Origin: Endomicrobium sp.
GTDB lineage: Bacteria; Elusimicrobiota; Endomicrobiia; Endomicrobiales; Endomicrobiaceae
Direction: 5' to 3'
Assembly (NCBI GenBank): GCA_031286985.1
Contig: JAITTL010000030.1
Span: forward strand, 1 to 59,050
Length of the DNA: 59,050 nt
Of this stretch, positions 27,158 to 35,864 are shown one piece after another (position 1 is the stretch's first letter; each line of letters begins with the position of its first letter). Under the pieces are notes generated by a model. That model was given only the letters and a program-made list of their open reading frames with translations, was not told the DNA's origin and searched no databases. Both the position numbers and the translations under genes were made by a program.

Positions 27158-28180
27158 CTAAAGTTTAGATTTATTTTTCTCAGTATATTTTATAATATTC
27201 CACATCATTGCCACAGCTTTTTGTGGATATTGGCCTACAGCTGACTCCGCTGAAAGCATGGTATAATCACTTCCATCTAAAACAGCATTTGCAACATCGC
27301 TGACTTCTGCTCTTGTAGGTATGGGATTATTTATCATGCTTTCAAGCATTTGAGTTGCAGTTATTACGAATTTTTTATGTATTTTACACTTTTTGATAAT
27401 ATACTTTTGCATTATAGGAACAGACCACAGCGGTATTGATACTCCCATATCACCTCTTGCAACCATTATACCATCAGAAACTTTGATAATTTTTTCAATA
27501 TTATCAATCCCTGACATGTCTTCAATTTTGGCGACTAGTTTACACGTCTTATTTTTACCTGTCTTTAAAATATCTATCAATGGCTTCATGTCATCAGCAC
27601 TTCTGACAAATGAATTCGCCACATAATCGACATTATGCTTCAAAGCAAAAAGCATTCCTTTACGATCTTTTTCTTCCAATGGCGTAAAATAAAGATCTGC
27701 ATAGGGGATGTTTACACCTTTATGTGTTTTTAAGGTGTAGTCCATCTGAACCTCAGTGAGAACTTCATCTTTTTTTGAAGATAAAACTTTAAGAGTGAGA
27801 TTTCCATCATCAATAAAAACAGTAAGTCCCTTTTGAATACCAGTGAGTGAGTTTTTATAATCTATGGGAATTTTTTTATTAGTGCCAATAATACCCTTAT
27901 TTGTAAGAATAAGCCTTTGATTTTTTTTTAATTCTACTTGTCCACCTTCAAGTTCACCAACTCTTATTCTGTGGCCCTCAAGATCTATAAGTGTTTTTAC
28001 AGTTTTTTTGTATTTTTTATTTAATGCCCTCACCAAATTAATGTCTTTCTCATGCTCATCAAACGTACCATGGGAAAAATTAAATCTTACTATTGCTAGA
28101 CCATTATCGGACAATTCTTTTAAAATTTTGAGAGAACGTATTGACGGTCCCATTGTACAAACAATCCTCGCACCAGCCAC
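27158..28180 (-). CDS. pyk: Pyruvate kinase, short form without the C-terminal domain
   Basis: The 340-residue protein contains the complete catalytic A domain and the inserted B domain: [24 protein letters not shown], the catalytic Lys in [23 protein letters not shown] and [16 protein letters not shown]. It ends right after the A domain (AESAVG, then KAVAMMWNI), so the C-terminal allosteric domain of the usual 470-residue enzyme is missing. It starts with GTG at 28180 after an AAAGGAG SD. It converts PEP and ADP to pyruvate and ATP. A 220-base structured leader precedes it. Confidence 0.92.
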   Translation of the reverse strand: MAGARIVCTMGPSIRSLKILKELSDNGLAIVRFNFSHGTFDEHEKDINLVRALNKKYKKTVKTLIDLEGHRIRVGELEGGQVELKKNQRLILTNKGIIGTNKKIPIDYKNSLTGIQKGLTVFIDDGNLTLKVLSSKKDEVLTEVQMDYTLKTHKGVNIPYADLYFTPLEEKDRKGMLFALKHNVDYVANSFVRSADDMKPLIDILKTGKNKTCKLVAKIEDMSGIDNIEKIIKVSDGIMVARGDMGVSIPLWSVPIMQKYIIKKCKIHKKFVITATQMLESMINNPIPTRAEVSDVANAVLDGSDYTMLSAESAVGQYPQKAVAMMWNIIKYTEKNKSKL

Positions 28181-28401
28181 CTGTAGCTCCTTTGTTATTT
28201 ATTTTATGTACTTAACCATACGAAACGATCCACACTGCAAACATATACAATTTTGATAAATTCAAAAACACCAAGCCCCAACCACAAACACTAAATCCCG
28301 ACCACGCTGTTACGCGTGACCGCGAAAGTTGTTAGGCTGAAGAAGAAAAAGGCGAAAAACAACGCCTCTACCAACCACTTCAGCAAATTCTGCGAGCTGC
28401 T
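28181..28401 (-). ncRNA. Candidate structured leader RNA of pyk
   Basis: On the minus strand this 5' region is visibly richer in G and C than other gaps. GCTGAAG (28378-28384) can pair with CTTCAGC (28336-28342), enclosing an AGGCG/CGCCT hairpin followed by five U, which looks like an intrinsic terminator. Downstream, positions 28314-28321 pair with 28300-28307 over eight base pairs only if G-U pairs are allowed, and those pairs exist only on the minus strand, supporting an RNA in that direction. No known riboswitch class is recognised. Confidence 0.5.
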
Positions 28402-28407
28402 ACCTAT

Positions 28408-28435
28408 TGTATATAAAACACACGATTGAAATCAA
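28408..28435 (-). promoter_or_regulatory. Predicted promoter for the pyk leader
   Basis: On the minus strand TTGATT (28435-28430) and TATACA (28413-28408) are 16 bases apart, placing the transcript start near 28401, about 220 bases before the pyk start codon. Confidence 0.5.
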
Positions 28436-28755
28436 TCTATATGATAAGAGTTAGAATAAATATGAACCTTGAAATTATGAATAAAAATATTAAGGTTATG
28501 TGTTAAACTCACACATATCAAGCACATATCTGACTCTACAATTGTATAATAGAGATTGTAAAGTAAGGCCGCGCTTTAGGTAAACACATTAACTGATACA
28601 AAATGAATGCAATTGCGCAGATGGAATTATGTAAACAATTTTTGTGAAATGCAAATGCTTTTTGAAAATGTCGCTTGTAGAGCTTTGGTCTGGATACAGA
28701 ATGAATAAAATAAGTCTGAACATAGTCTTACCAATATTTTAAAAATTATAAAATC
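28436..28755. other. 320-base gap upstream of nadC
   Basis: I see no gene, repeat or convincing promoter in this AT-rich stretch between the pyk promoter and nadC. There are scattered TATAAT-like boxes, for example near 28545, but none with a good -35 partner. Confidence 0.3.
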
Positions 28756-29601
28756 ATGGATACACTGAATACTTTGATAAAAATTGCGTTGGAAGAAGAT
28801 GGTGCGTATAATGACATCACTTCAAAAGAATTCGTTCAAGAAAATAAAACTGCAAAAGCTGTTCTTGTCACAAACAAAGATGGAATTCTTTCAGGTGTTG
28901 ACGTCTTTGTAGAGGTTTTTAAAACTCTTGGTGATGAGTGTAGGTTCATAATAGAAAAGCAAGATGGTGCGGTGATTGAAAAAGGTGATGTTATTTTAAC
29001 GATGAGTGGAAATGCAAGAACAATTTTATCGGGGGAAAGGACTGCTCTTAATCTTTTGCAGTATATGTCTGGAATAGCAACCTTAACAAATGATTTTGTA
29101 AAAGCTGCAAGTAACGGCAAAGCAAAAATTTACGATACAAGAAAAATTCTGCCTGGCTATAGGGAACTTGCCAAATACTCTGTGAAATGTGGTGGCGGTG
29201 TCAATCACAGAATGGGTCTTTTCGATATGGCATTAATAAAAGATAATCACCTGAAATTTATCAAAAACATAACTGCTGCAGTGGCGGATTTTAGAAAAAA
29301 ATATAAAGATGCCAAAATTGAAATGGAGTGCGAAAATATGGATGAAGTTAAAAAGGCCTTGAGTGCTAGAGCAGACATTATAATGTTAGATAATACAACT
29401 CATACAACTGTTAGTGAAATGATAGATTTTATAAGAAAAAACTCTACACAAGATTACAGACCAGAAATAGAAATTTCTGGTGGAATAAACCTGGATACCG
29501 TAAAAGGATTTGCAAAACTTGATGTGGATAGAATATCTGTAGGCATGATTACACATTCTGCTTCGGCATTAGACGTGTCTTTGGAGATAACGATAAATTG
29601 A
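28756..29601 (+). CDS. nadC: Quinolinate phosphoribosyltransferase
   Basis: NadC decarboxylates quinolinate with PRPP to nicotinate mononucleotide in de novo NAD synthesis. The 281-residue protein has the N-terminal half with VLTMSGNARTILSGERTALN, the DTRKILPGYRELAKYSV segment, the KCGGGVNHRMGL motif and IKDNHL, and the C-terminal barrel end EISGGINLDT. All active-site basic residues are visible. birA starts one base after the stop, so the genes form a cofactor operon. nadA and nadB are not in this window. Confidence 0.95.
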   Translation: MDTLNTLIKIALEEDGAYNDITSKEFVQENKTAKAVLVTNKDGILSGVDVFVEVFKTLGDECRFIIEKQDGAVIEKGDVILTMSGNARTILSGERTALNLLQYMSGIATLTNDFVKAASNGKAKIYDTRKILPGYRELAKYSVKCGGGVNHRMGLFDMALIKDNHLKFIKNITAAVADFRKKYKDAKIEMECENMDEVKKALSARADIIMLDNTTHTTVSEMIDFIRKNSTQDYRPEIEISGGINLDTVKGFAKLDVDRISVGMITHSASALDVSLEITIN

Positions 29602-29602
29602 T

Positions 29603-30556
29603 ATGAATGTTCTTAAAATTCTCAAAACAAGGGAAACTGTTTCTGCCAGTACCGTATGCGAAGTTTTAGAAATTTCGAGAGCCTCCGTGCACAAGCAAAT
29701 CAATGCGTTAAAGAAAATAGGATATAAAATAAAGTCTTCGACAAAAGGGTACTCCCTTGCTGAGAACAAAAGTTTTTTTAATGAGCACGAAATAGAGTCT
29801 GAGTTAGAGAAATCTCTCTCGGTATGCAAAACTTTAAAATATTATAATGAACTTCCATCAACTCAAACTACTGTGAAAACACTTGCTGTAAATGGTTTTA
29901 AGGAAGGAGTTGTAGTAGTAGCTGAAAAACAAACAAATGGATATGGACGCATAAAAAGAGCTTGGAGCTCAAATTCTGGTGGACTTTGGTTTTCTATTCT
30001 TTTAAATCCCTCTATGCGGCTTGATGAAGTTTCGAAAATGGCTTTGTTGATCAGCATTGCTTTTGATATGACCCTAAAGCAATATAATGTTATTTCTGAG
30101 ATAAAATGGCCTAATGATATTTTGATAAATGGTAAAAAGCTGGCAGGAATAATTATAGAAATGTCTGCCGAGCAAAACAAAATAAATTGGGTGGTGGCTG
30201 GTGTAGGGATAAATATAAATAACAAGTTGCCTAAAAAACTTGAAGGCATTGCTGTTTCTTTGAAAAATGTTCTAGGTCAAAGTGTTGATAGATCAAAATT
30301 TCTGGTAAAATTTTTAACAATTTTTGATGATGTATACGTTAATTTTCAAGTTAACGGATTTAGGCAATTTGTTGAAGAATACAATAACAAAATGGCATAT
30401 AAAGGAGAGCATGTGAGTATAGATGATGGGTATAGCATAATAACAGGTATTAACTTAGGCGTAGATGATTCTGGGAGACTGATAATTGACACAGGTCAAA
30501 AATTAGAAAAAATAATATCTGGAACTTTGCGTGTAAAAAAAGAAATGCATGATTGA
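29603..30556 (+). CDS. birA: Bifunctional biotin operon repressor / biotin-protein ligase
   Basis: The 317-residue protein has an N-terminal winged helix (ETVSASTVCEVLEISRASV, residues about 9-27) that can bind DNA, then the ligase catalytic domain with GYGRIKRAWSSNSGGL (the biotinyl-AMP loop) and KWPNDILINGKKLAGI, and a C-terminal SH3-like domain. It attaches biotin to carboxylase carrier proteins, such as the AccB partner of the AccA encoded at 17.4 kb, and may repress biotin genes. The gene follows nadC with a one-base spacer. Confidence 0.94.
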   Translation: MNVLKILKTRETVSASTVCEVLEISRASVHKQINALKKIGYKIKSSTKGYSLAENKSFFNEHEIESELEKSLSVCKTLKYYNELPSTQTTVKTLAVNGFKEGVVVVAEKQTNGYGRIKRAWSSNSGGLWFSILLNPSMRLDEVSKMALLISIAFDMTLKQYNVISEIKWPNDILINGKKLAGIIIEMSAEQNKINWVVAGVGININNKLPKKLEGIAVSLKNVLGQSVDRSKFLVKFLTIFDDVYVNFQVNGFRQFVEEYNNKMAYKGEHVSIDDGYSIITGINLGVDDSGRLIIDTGQKLEKIISGTLRVKKEMHD

Positions 30557-30700
30557 TTATTTAGAGAAAGACAAAATGGAAAAACGTAAAAATCATTGTG
30601 CAAAACACCTTCAAAAAAGCATCTAAAAACAGGATGGACTTTTCAACGAAGGAAGCATTGTTAAAATCCATGTCTTTCAGTATCTTAAGTAGTCTTAAAA

Positions 30701-31399
30701 TCACATATTTTTCGTACGATTTACAATCGCAGCTTTTTTGGCTAGAGAGTCCGCCCTATCGTTTCCGATGTTTCCAGTATGCCCTTTTATATGTTTCCAT
30801 TCAATTTCAGTTTTTGCTTTACAAATAAAATCTATATATTCTATTGAAAGAATATTTTTGGCCTTCCATTTACCTGTTGCAAATTTTTCTATACCTTGAT
30901 AATCGTAATTGATTCTTATTTTTTTTACACTATTGGTATGGCACCATTTGAGTGTTTCAATAACAGATTTTAATTCTCCTCCAAATTGTCTGAATTGATT
31001 TTCTGGGATAGTTCCTGAGATTTCGGTCTTTATTTCGGTTCCTAAATAAATAACGGCTCCATACCCGATAACACCTGCAATATATGAACCGTCAACAAAG
31101 GCTTCATAAATACCTGTTTTTGCAGGATAAATTTCACAACCACTTAATCTGTTCCAGGCCAAATCAATAAGCGAACCTATTTCTGGATTTTTTATTTGTT
31201 TTTTTAAAGAATAAGCATTTTTTGTCGGGCTGTAATAAAGCAGCAAACTCCCTAAAAATATTCCCCTTGTGTTAATTGTAAATTTTACAAGATAATCTCT
31301 GAAAGAATCATCGTTAAAAAGAATATCTACATTTTGGTCTTTTAATGCAGCTTGCAGTTCTACGGCTTTGCTTTGCAGCTCTCTTTTGCACAATGTCAT
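30701..31399 (-). CDS. RNase H (type I) with an N-terminal domain of unknown function
   Basis: Residues from about 98 to 225 form an RNase H fold with the catalytic acids in FVDGSY (Asp103), GGELKS (Glu142), NYDYQG (Asp166) and GNDRADSLA (Asp214), plus KGHTG. It removes RNA from RNA:DNA hybrids. The first 95 residues form a separate alpha/beta region (DYLVKFTINTRGIFLGSLLL) that I do not recognise; it is not obviously the hybrid-binding domain of eukaryote-like RNase HI. The gene lies 15 bases after rmuC on the same strand, a likely DNA-maintenance operon. Confidence 0.85.
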   Translation of the reverse strand: MTLCKRELQSKAVELQAALKDQNVDILFNDDSFRDYLVKFTINTRGIFLGSLLLYYSPTKNAYSLKKQIKNPEIGSLIDLAWNRLSGCEIYPAKTGIYEAFVDGSYIAGVIGYGAVIYLGTEIKTEISGTIPENQFRQFGGELKSVIETLKWCHTNSVKKIRINYDYQGIEKFATGKWKAKNILSIEYIDFICKAKTEIEWKHIKGHTGNIGNDRADSLAKKAAIVNRTKNM

Positions 31400-31414
31400 T
31401 ATTATTATTGCCCT

Positions 31415-32593
31415 TCAGTTGATAGTTTTCAATATTTCTTCTGGCATTTCTTTTTTTGTTGACGCGCCCAACTCTTTTAATTTTTGCACTCTTTCTACAA
31501 GACTATCGCCCTTTTTATCAGAAGACGAAAGTCTACGTATAGCTTCTTGGGTTTTATTTTTTGCCTCAGATATTCTTTTATCTACTTCAATTAGTGTTTG
31601 TGCAAACGCTACAAATTTGTCATAAAGATTGCCACCCTGTCTTGCTATTTCGGCAACATTTTTTGTTTGGCTTTCTTGACGCCACATATACTCAATAGTT
31701 TTTAACGTAGCAAGCAAGGTTGACGGTGTAACGATTATAATATTCTTTTTAAGAGCGTAAGCAACGAGATGGGGTTTGTCTGCAAGAGCAAGAGAAACTG
31801 CTCCTTCTATAGGGACAAACATTAAAATATATTCTGGTTGATTAAGATTTTCAAGCTCTACATAACCTTTATCTATCAGCTCATCAATATGCTTTTTTAC
31901 ACTTGTAGAATGTTCCTTTAAGTAATTCTTTTTATCGATTTCGTTTTGTGCATTGTAATATTTTTCATAGGCTTCAAGCGATGTTTTTGCGTCTATTACA
32001 ATATGTCTACCGTTTGGCAAATTTACTATATAATCAGGAATTTTTTTTCCATTTTCATCTTTAAACTGTTTTTGCGATATGTAGTTTACACCTTCAATCA
32101 TGCCAACATATTCAAAAATTCGCTGGAGGCTTAATTCTCCCCACATTCCTTGAAGTTTATTGTCACCTTTTAGGGCCCCAGCTAAATTATTTGCTTCCTC
32201 GCTTACATGCCTATTAAGCTCCATCAATTTCTCTAGCTCTTTTTGCAGCCCGGACATTTTTTCAGCTTCGTAAATCTGGAGGCAGTCAACTTTATTTTTA
32301 AATTCATCGATTTTTGTTTTAAATGGAGTTATAACATTCTCCAAAGCAATCTTATTCAAATCTGCAATTCTTGCATTTTTTTCTTCTAATACTTTAGATG
32401 CAATATTTTCAAATTCAATTTTTAAATTGCTGTTAGTATGCAGGTGATTTTTAATAGTGTCCGTCAGATCATTTATTTTTTGCTCTTTTGCAGCATTATC
32501 TTTTAATGCGTTTACATATTTATTAAAAATAAACAGACAGATACCAGTGATAATTATTAGCAAAGATGCCAAAACTAAAATTACCAAGACCAC
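31415..32593 (-). CDS. rmuC: DNA recombination protein RmuC
   Basis: The 392-residue protein has an N-terminal membrane anchor (VLVILVLASLLIIITGI), a long coiled coil (about 30-130), and the RmuC domain with GMWGELSLQRIFEYVGM, the nuclease-like IDAKTSLEAYEKY and FVPIEGAVSLAL. RmuC limits DNA inversions between short repeats and is predicted to be a PD-(D/E)XK nuclease. It starts with GTG, with an AAGGAAG SD seven bases upstream and a predicted promoter at 32621-32648. It is followed by the RNase H gene. Confidence 0.92.
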   Translation of the reverse strand: MVLVILVLASLLIIITGICLFIFNKYVNALKDNAAKEQKINDLTDTIKNHLHTNSNLKIEFENIASKVLEEKNARIADLNKIALENVITPFKTKIDEFKNKVDCLQIYEAEKMSGLQKELEKLMELNRHVSEEANNLAGALKGDNKLQGMWGELSLQRIFEYVGMIEGVNYISQKQFKDENGKKIPDYIVNLPNGRHIVIDAKTSLEAYEKYYNAQNEIDKKNYLKEHSTSVKKHIDELIDKGYVELENLNQPEYILMFVPIEGAVSLALADKPHLVAYALKKNIIIVTPSTLLATLKTIEYMWRQESQTKNVAEIARQGGNLYDKFVAFAQTLIEVDKRISEAKNKTQEAIRRLSSSDKKGDSLVERVQKLKELGASTKKEMPEEILKTIN

Positions 32594-32620
32594 ATCAACA
32601 CTTCCTTATGATCATGAAAA

Positions 32621-32648
32621 TATATACGACTCTAGAAAGAATTAACAA
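32621..32648 (-). promoter_or_regulatory. Predicted promoter for rmuC
   Basis: On the minus strand TTGTTA (32648-32643) and TATATA (32626-32621) are 16 bases apart, giving a transcript start about 20 bases before the rmuC GTG. Confidence 0.4.
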
Positions 32649-32704
32649 TTGAAATTCTACATAAAAAACAACAACTTCGCCAATATCGTGGTATGGTTAA
32701 CTGG

Positions 32705-32780
32705 GGTATGGTTCTCATTTAGTATGACAAATCTCTTTCCAAACCGCCAATACAAAGCCTCTGATATAAGATGAGAAAAG
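32705..32780 (-). repeat. Degenerate dispersed repeat, copy B
   Basis: Read on the minus strand this segment aligns over about 75 bases with 35441-35515 on the plus strand, sharing an identical 17-base core (GTTTGGAAAGAGATTTG, here 32728-32744) and a diverged flank on both sides. In one frame both copies encode RGF(I/V)LAVWKEI with several synonymous differences, so they may be fragments of a once-coding element. Confidence 0.5.
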
Positions 32781-32801
32781 AAAAAAGATAAGGATTAGCT
32801 T

Positions 32802-33701
32802 TTAAAATTTATAATCTGAACAAATTTCTTTGTAGTTACAATATTTACAGAAAAAGGAATTGTCTGTGAGTGGAAATGTTTTTTTATCTTTTGGGATATT
32901 TTTATCTATATCTATAAGATATTCATACATATTTTTTGTTTCTTCTACAACAATATTTGCAAACTCTGCAATCGAGAAATCACTAATTTTTACGTGTTTT
33001 TCATAATATTGAGGATAAAGGTAAACTATTGTTGGGTTAATGTCAATTGATTTTTTCTCAAAGTGATAGCATACCCAAAGTGCATAGCCGGTTAATTGTT
33101 TTGAATGTTTTGTTTCATCGGCCTTACCTGTTTTCCAATCTAGTATATAGATTTTGTCAGCTATAGGAAATAGAAAATCTACTTTGCAAAAGGCCTTATA
33201 GTCATTTATTCTTGTTTCTCCAAAACCCTCAGGTTCTATAATCCATTCGGAGCTTTGTTGAACGGCATTTTTTTCAATCCATCGAAACCTTGAGCTATTG
33301 ATAAAATTTTCTAATATGCTTTTCACTTTTGCATAAATTTCAGTTGTGGAGACAAGTTCATTGTTGTAGTAATGTTCAAAAAATGTTTTTGAGTTACAAT
33401 ATTTTTCAGTTATGTCGAAAGAGTATTTAAAAAATTTTTCTCTATTTATGGGTTTAGCACTTATCTGATATCTTTTCAACATATCTCTTATAATGTCATG
33501 TACTATGTTGCCAACTTCCAAAGCTTTTGATGTTAAGTTTTTTAAAAATTGTGTTTTTTCAATAGGTGTATCTTTATCAAATTTTGCATAATAGTCATAA
33601 AAATACTGTCTTTTGCAATTTGAAAATTTGCCATATCTTGATGCCGACCAACCTAAAATGCAGGTATACTTGAATTTTTTTATGTCATTTGTATTTATCA
33701 T
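32802..33701 (-). CDS. PD-(D/E)XK nuclease with a predicted 4Fe-4S cluster (RecB/Cas4-like)
   Basis: The 299-residue protein shows the RecB-family nuclease motifs: a conserved His in VGNIVHDII, Asp in KVDFLF, DWK in ILDWKTGKA, and the QLTGYALW motif. Cys29 (NCKRQYFY) and a C-terminal CxxC-x5-C group (Cys285, 288, 294) match the iron-sulfur staple of Cas4 and AddB nucleases. No cas or addAB genes are nearby, so it is a stand-alone nuclease, perhaps for repair or recombination. It lies between cardiolipin synthase and rmuC on the same strand. Confidence 0.8.
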   Translation of the reverse strand: MINTNDIKKFKYTCILGWSASRYGKFSNCKRQYFYDYYAKFDKDTPIEKTQFLKNLTSKALEVGNIVHDIIRDMLKRYQISAKPINREKFFKYSFDITEKYCNSKTFFEHYYNNELVSTTEIYAKVKSILENFINSSRFRWIEKNAVQQSSEWIIEPEGFGETRINDYKAFCKVDFLFPIADKIYILDWKTGKADETKHSKQLTGYALWVCYHFEKKSIDINPTIVYLYPQYYEKHVKISDFSIAEFANIVVEETKNMYEYLIDIDKNIPKDKKTFPLTDNSFFCKYCNYKEICSDYKF

Positions 33702-33745
33702 GGCTCCTCTGTATCAATTCAAAAATCATAAACTAATAAATCAGT

Positions 33746-35245
33746 TTAACCGTATGGAGTTAATAAACGGTATGCGTTGTTTCTAATACGTTTTAAAAAT
33801 GTGAGATTTTCACATTCATATGCCGTAGTAAGCTTTGCATTTATTTTTTTTGATTCTGCAATAAGGGTAAGTTTTTCAGCCAATTCTCTGCTAAAAATTT
33901 CTATGTTAGATTCAAAGTTGAGTTTGAAGCTTCTTACATCCCAATTTGCCGAACCTACAAAAACCCATTCGTTGTCAACTACGAAAATTTTACTGTGATC
34001 AAAAGGTCGAGAAGTACGATAAATCTTTATCCCGCAATTAATTAAACGTAAAAAATTAGGTTCGATGGCCCAATCTATAAAATTATAATTGCTTTTGGCA
34101 GGAATTATTATTTCGACGTTTACACCTCTCATGGCAGCCATTTCAAGAGATGTTAAAATATTGTTTTCAGGTAAAAAATAAGGTGTAACTATAAGAATTT
34201 TTTTTGTTGCAGTATTTATTGCACCATTAACAATAAGTTCAATTATCCCGCTTTTATTATCTGGTCCATCAGGAATTATTCTTGCTGGAATGATCCCTTC
34301 GTTAATATTTGATACATCTTTGGATAAAGATTGAAATTTTTCGCCGGTTGTAAATTCCCAATCATTTTCAAATACCTCTGACATTTGATCTATAACGGGA
34401 CCTTTAATTTTAAATGTGAGATCTAAAACCCCTTTTTCCAAATCGTTGATTAAAACATTCTTTTCTGAAAGATTCATCCCTCCAAAAAAAGCTATTGTTC
34501 CATCAATTATCATAATTTTTCGGTGATTCCTTAAGTTTACAAAAGGAAGTGTTACAGGGACATGAGGTGGAAGAAATATATCGTGCTGAAGACCCTTAAT
34601 TGTATCAAGTTTTTTTTCTATTGAACGATGAAAAAATTTTAATGTTCCTATTCCATCAATTAAAATCTTTACAGTGGCCCCGTTTTTAATGGCACTTCTA
34701 AAGGCATCTAAAAATCTATCTGTTTCGCTATCATAATCAAAAATATAACTTGAAATCAATACTTCTTTTTTTGCATTTTGTATAGCTTTAACCATTTCAG
34801 GGTATGCTTCTGTGCCGTTTTGTAAAGGTTCAACCGAATTTCCAAAAACAAAATTTTGTTGGTACACATTGTACCCCAAGGTTATGAACTGTTTGTAATT
34901 TAGTGGAAGATTTTTCAAAATATTTTTAATCACACCACGTGGATATTTCCACGACATGTTTGTATTTTTTCTTAAGCGAATACCCTTTCTTTTTACCCTA
35001 TTGATGCCCAAAAAAATATACAACACAGTACCAATCAACGGTGACAAAAAAACAAGGGATATCCATCCGATGGAGCTTTTGTTATCGTCTTTGTGTAGCA
35101 GTATGTGTACGCTGGTACCAACAGACAAAGTAAGATAAACACTTGCTGTAACGAGGACTCGCAAAAATAATGAACTGATAAAGCTTGAAAGGATTATTAT
35201 GTCCATCTTCGTGTATATGCTACTAAAGTTGATCCGTTTTATCAA
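33746..35245 (-). CDS. cls: Cardiolipin synthase (phospholipase D family)
   Basis: The 499-residue protein has two N-terminal membrane segments followed by a PLDc_N-type region (GWISLVFLSPLIGTVLYIF) and two phospholipase D active sites, NHRKIMIIDGTIAFFGG and DHSKIFVVDNEWVFVGS, each with HxKxxxxD. It condenses two phosphatidylglycerols, or PG and PE, into cardiolipin at the inner membrane. All catalytic residues are intact. The gap on its 5' side holds a degenerate repeat and an operator-like region shared with the divergent HTH gene. Confidence 0.94.
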   Translation of the reverse strand: MIKRINFSSIYTKMDIIILSSFISSLFLRVLVTASVYLTLSVGTSVHILLHKDDNKSSIGWISLVFLSPLIGTVLYIFLGINRVKRKGIRLRKNTNMSWKYPRGVIKNILKNLPLNYKQFITLGYNVYQQNFVFGNSVEPLQNGTEAYPEMVKAIQNAKKEVLISSYIFDYDSETDRFLDAFRSAIKNGATVKILIDGIGTLKFFHRSIEKKLDTIKGLQHDIFLPPHVPVTLPFVNLRNHRKIMIIDGTIAFFGGMNLSEKNVLINDLEKGVLDLTFKIKGPVIDQMSEVFENDWEFTTGEKFQSLSKDVSNINEGIIPARIIPDGPDNKSGIIELIVNGAINTATKKILIVTPYFLPENNILTSLEMAAMRGVNVEIIIPAKSNYNFIDWAIEPNFLRLINCGIKIYRTSRPFDHSKIFVVDNEWVFVGSANWDVRSFKLNFESNIEIFSRELAEKLTLIAESKKINAKLTTAYECENLTFLKRIRNNAYRLLTPYG

Positions 35246-35440
35246 GGAAATAAAAAATATAGTTATTATCTTTGTGTGAGTGTAAATTTATGTAAAATTG
35301 AGAACATATCTGCAACAAAGTTAAACCACACAGAGGTAAAAATATACAAATATAATCTATCGATAGTATTTCAAATCTCTTTTCAGCGGCATATAATATT
35401 TTCTTCCACTGCCTTTATTGTAAAGATTTCTCTGTTCCTT

Positions 35441-35515
35441 CTTTCCTCATTTTTTGTAAGAGGTTTTATTCTTGCAGTTTGGAAAGAGATTTGATGTAAA
35501 ATATGATACCTGTGA
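35441..35515 (+). repeat. Degenerate dispersed repeat, copy A
   Basis: This stretch upstream of cls matches, in the opposite orientation, the gap between rmuC and the nuclease gene (32705-32780). The identical core lies at 35477-35493. No other copy was found in the window. The surrounding 35246-35655 gap otherwise holds no recognisable gene; a 72-codon open frame there covers the repeat but has no family match. Confidence 0.5.
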
Positions 35516-35655
35516 AACGTTTGTGAAATTTAAATCGTTGGCATATGATGTTTGGTGGCGCTGCGTACGCAAGAGAGTTTATATTATAGCTTGGTTTTTT
35601 TCATTTTAAGGATAATGTAAGTGACGAGTATTCAAACAGTCAAATGGTATCGTAA

Positions 35656-35706
35656 ATTTTAAATAATAACAAACAATATTTGTTGGTATTTGTTATTATT
35701 TAAAAT
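35656..35706. promoter_or_regulatory. Perfect 18-base inverted repeat with TTTGTT half-sites
   Basis: ATTTTAAATAATAACAAA (35656-35673) is repeated perfectly in inverted orientation at 35689-35706 with a 15-base centre. TTTGTT/AACAAA occurs at 35668, 35679, 35689 and again at 35718. It lies in the divergent region between cls and the HTH gene, about 90 bases before a consensus promoter. It is more likely an operator array than a terminator, because neither flanking gene is transcribed into it. Confidence 0.5.
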
Positions 35707-35792
35707 GTCTGAAAGAGAACAAATAACAATATGTAATGATAGATAGCAAAAGATATTGTATTATAACGGTTTTTAATATTAAAAAATAATAC

Positions 35793-35821
35793 TTGACAAA
35801 ATATACTAAAAACAATATAAT
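35793..35821 (+). promoter_or_regulatory. Perfect consensus sigma70 promoter
   Basis: TTGACA and TATAAT with exactly 17 bases between them precede the HTH gene start by 43 bases. It is the only promoter in the window that matches both consensus hexamers and the ideal spacing, so strong transcription, probably under a repressor, is expected. Confidence 0.8.
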
Positions 35822-35864
35822 CCCGGGAGTGTAGCAAAAAATTTGGCATGAATACAGAGAAAAA

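Noticed and set aside
28336-28384. tRNA-like 7-bp stem GCTGAAG/CTTCAGC in the pyk leader
   Set aside because: Only about 49 bases long, with no anticodon or T arm; treated as part of a leader structure.
35276-35494. 72-residue open frame upstream of cls
   Set aside because: No SD, no family match, and it covers the degenerate repeat; better explained as repeat than as a gene.
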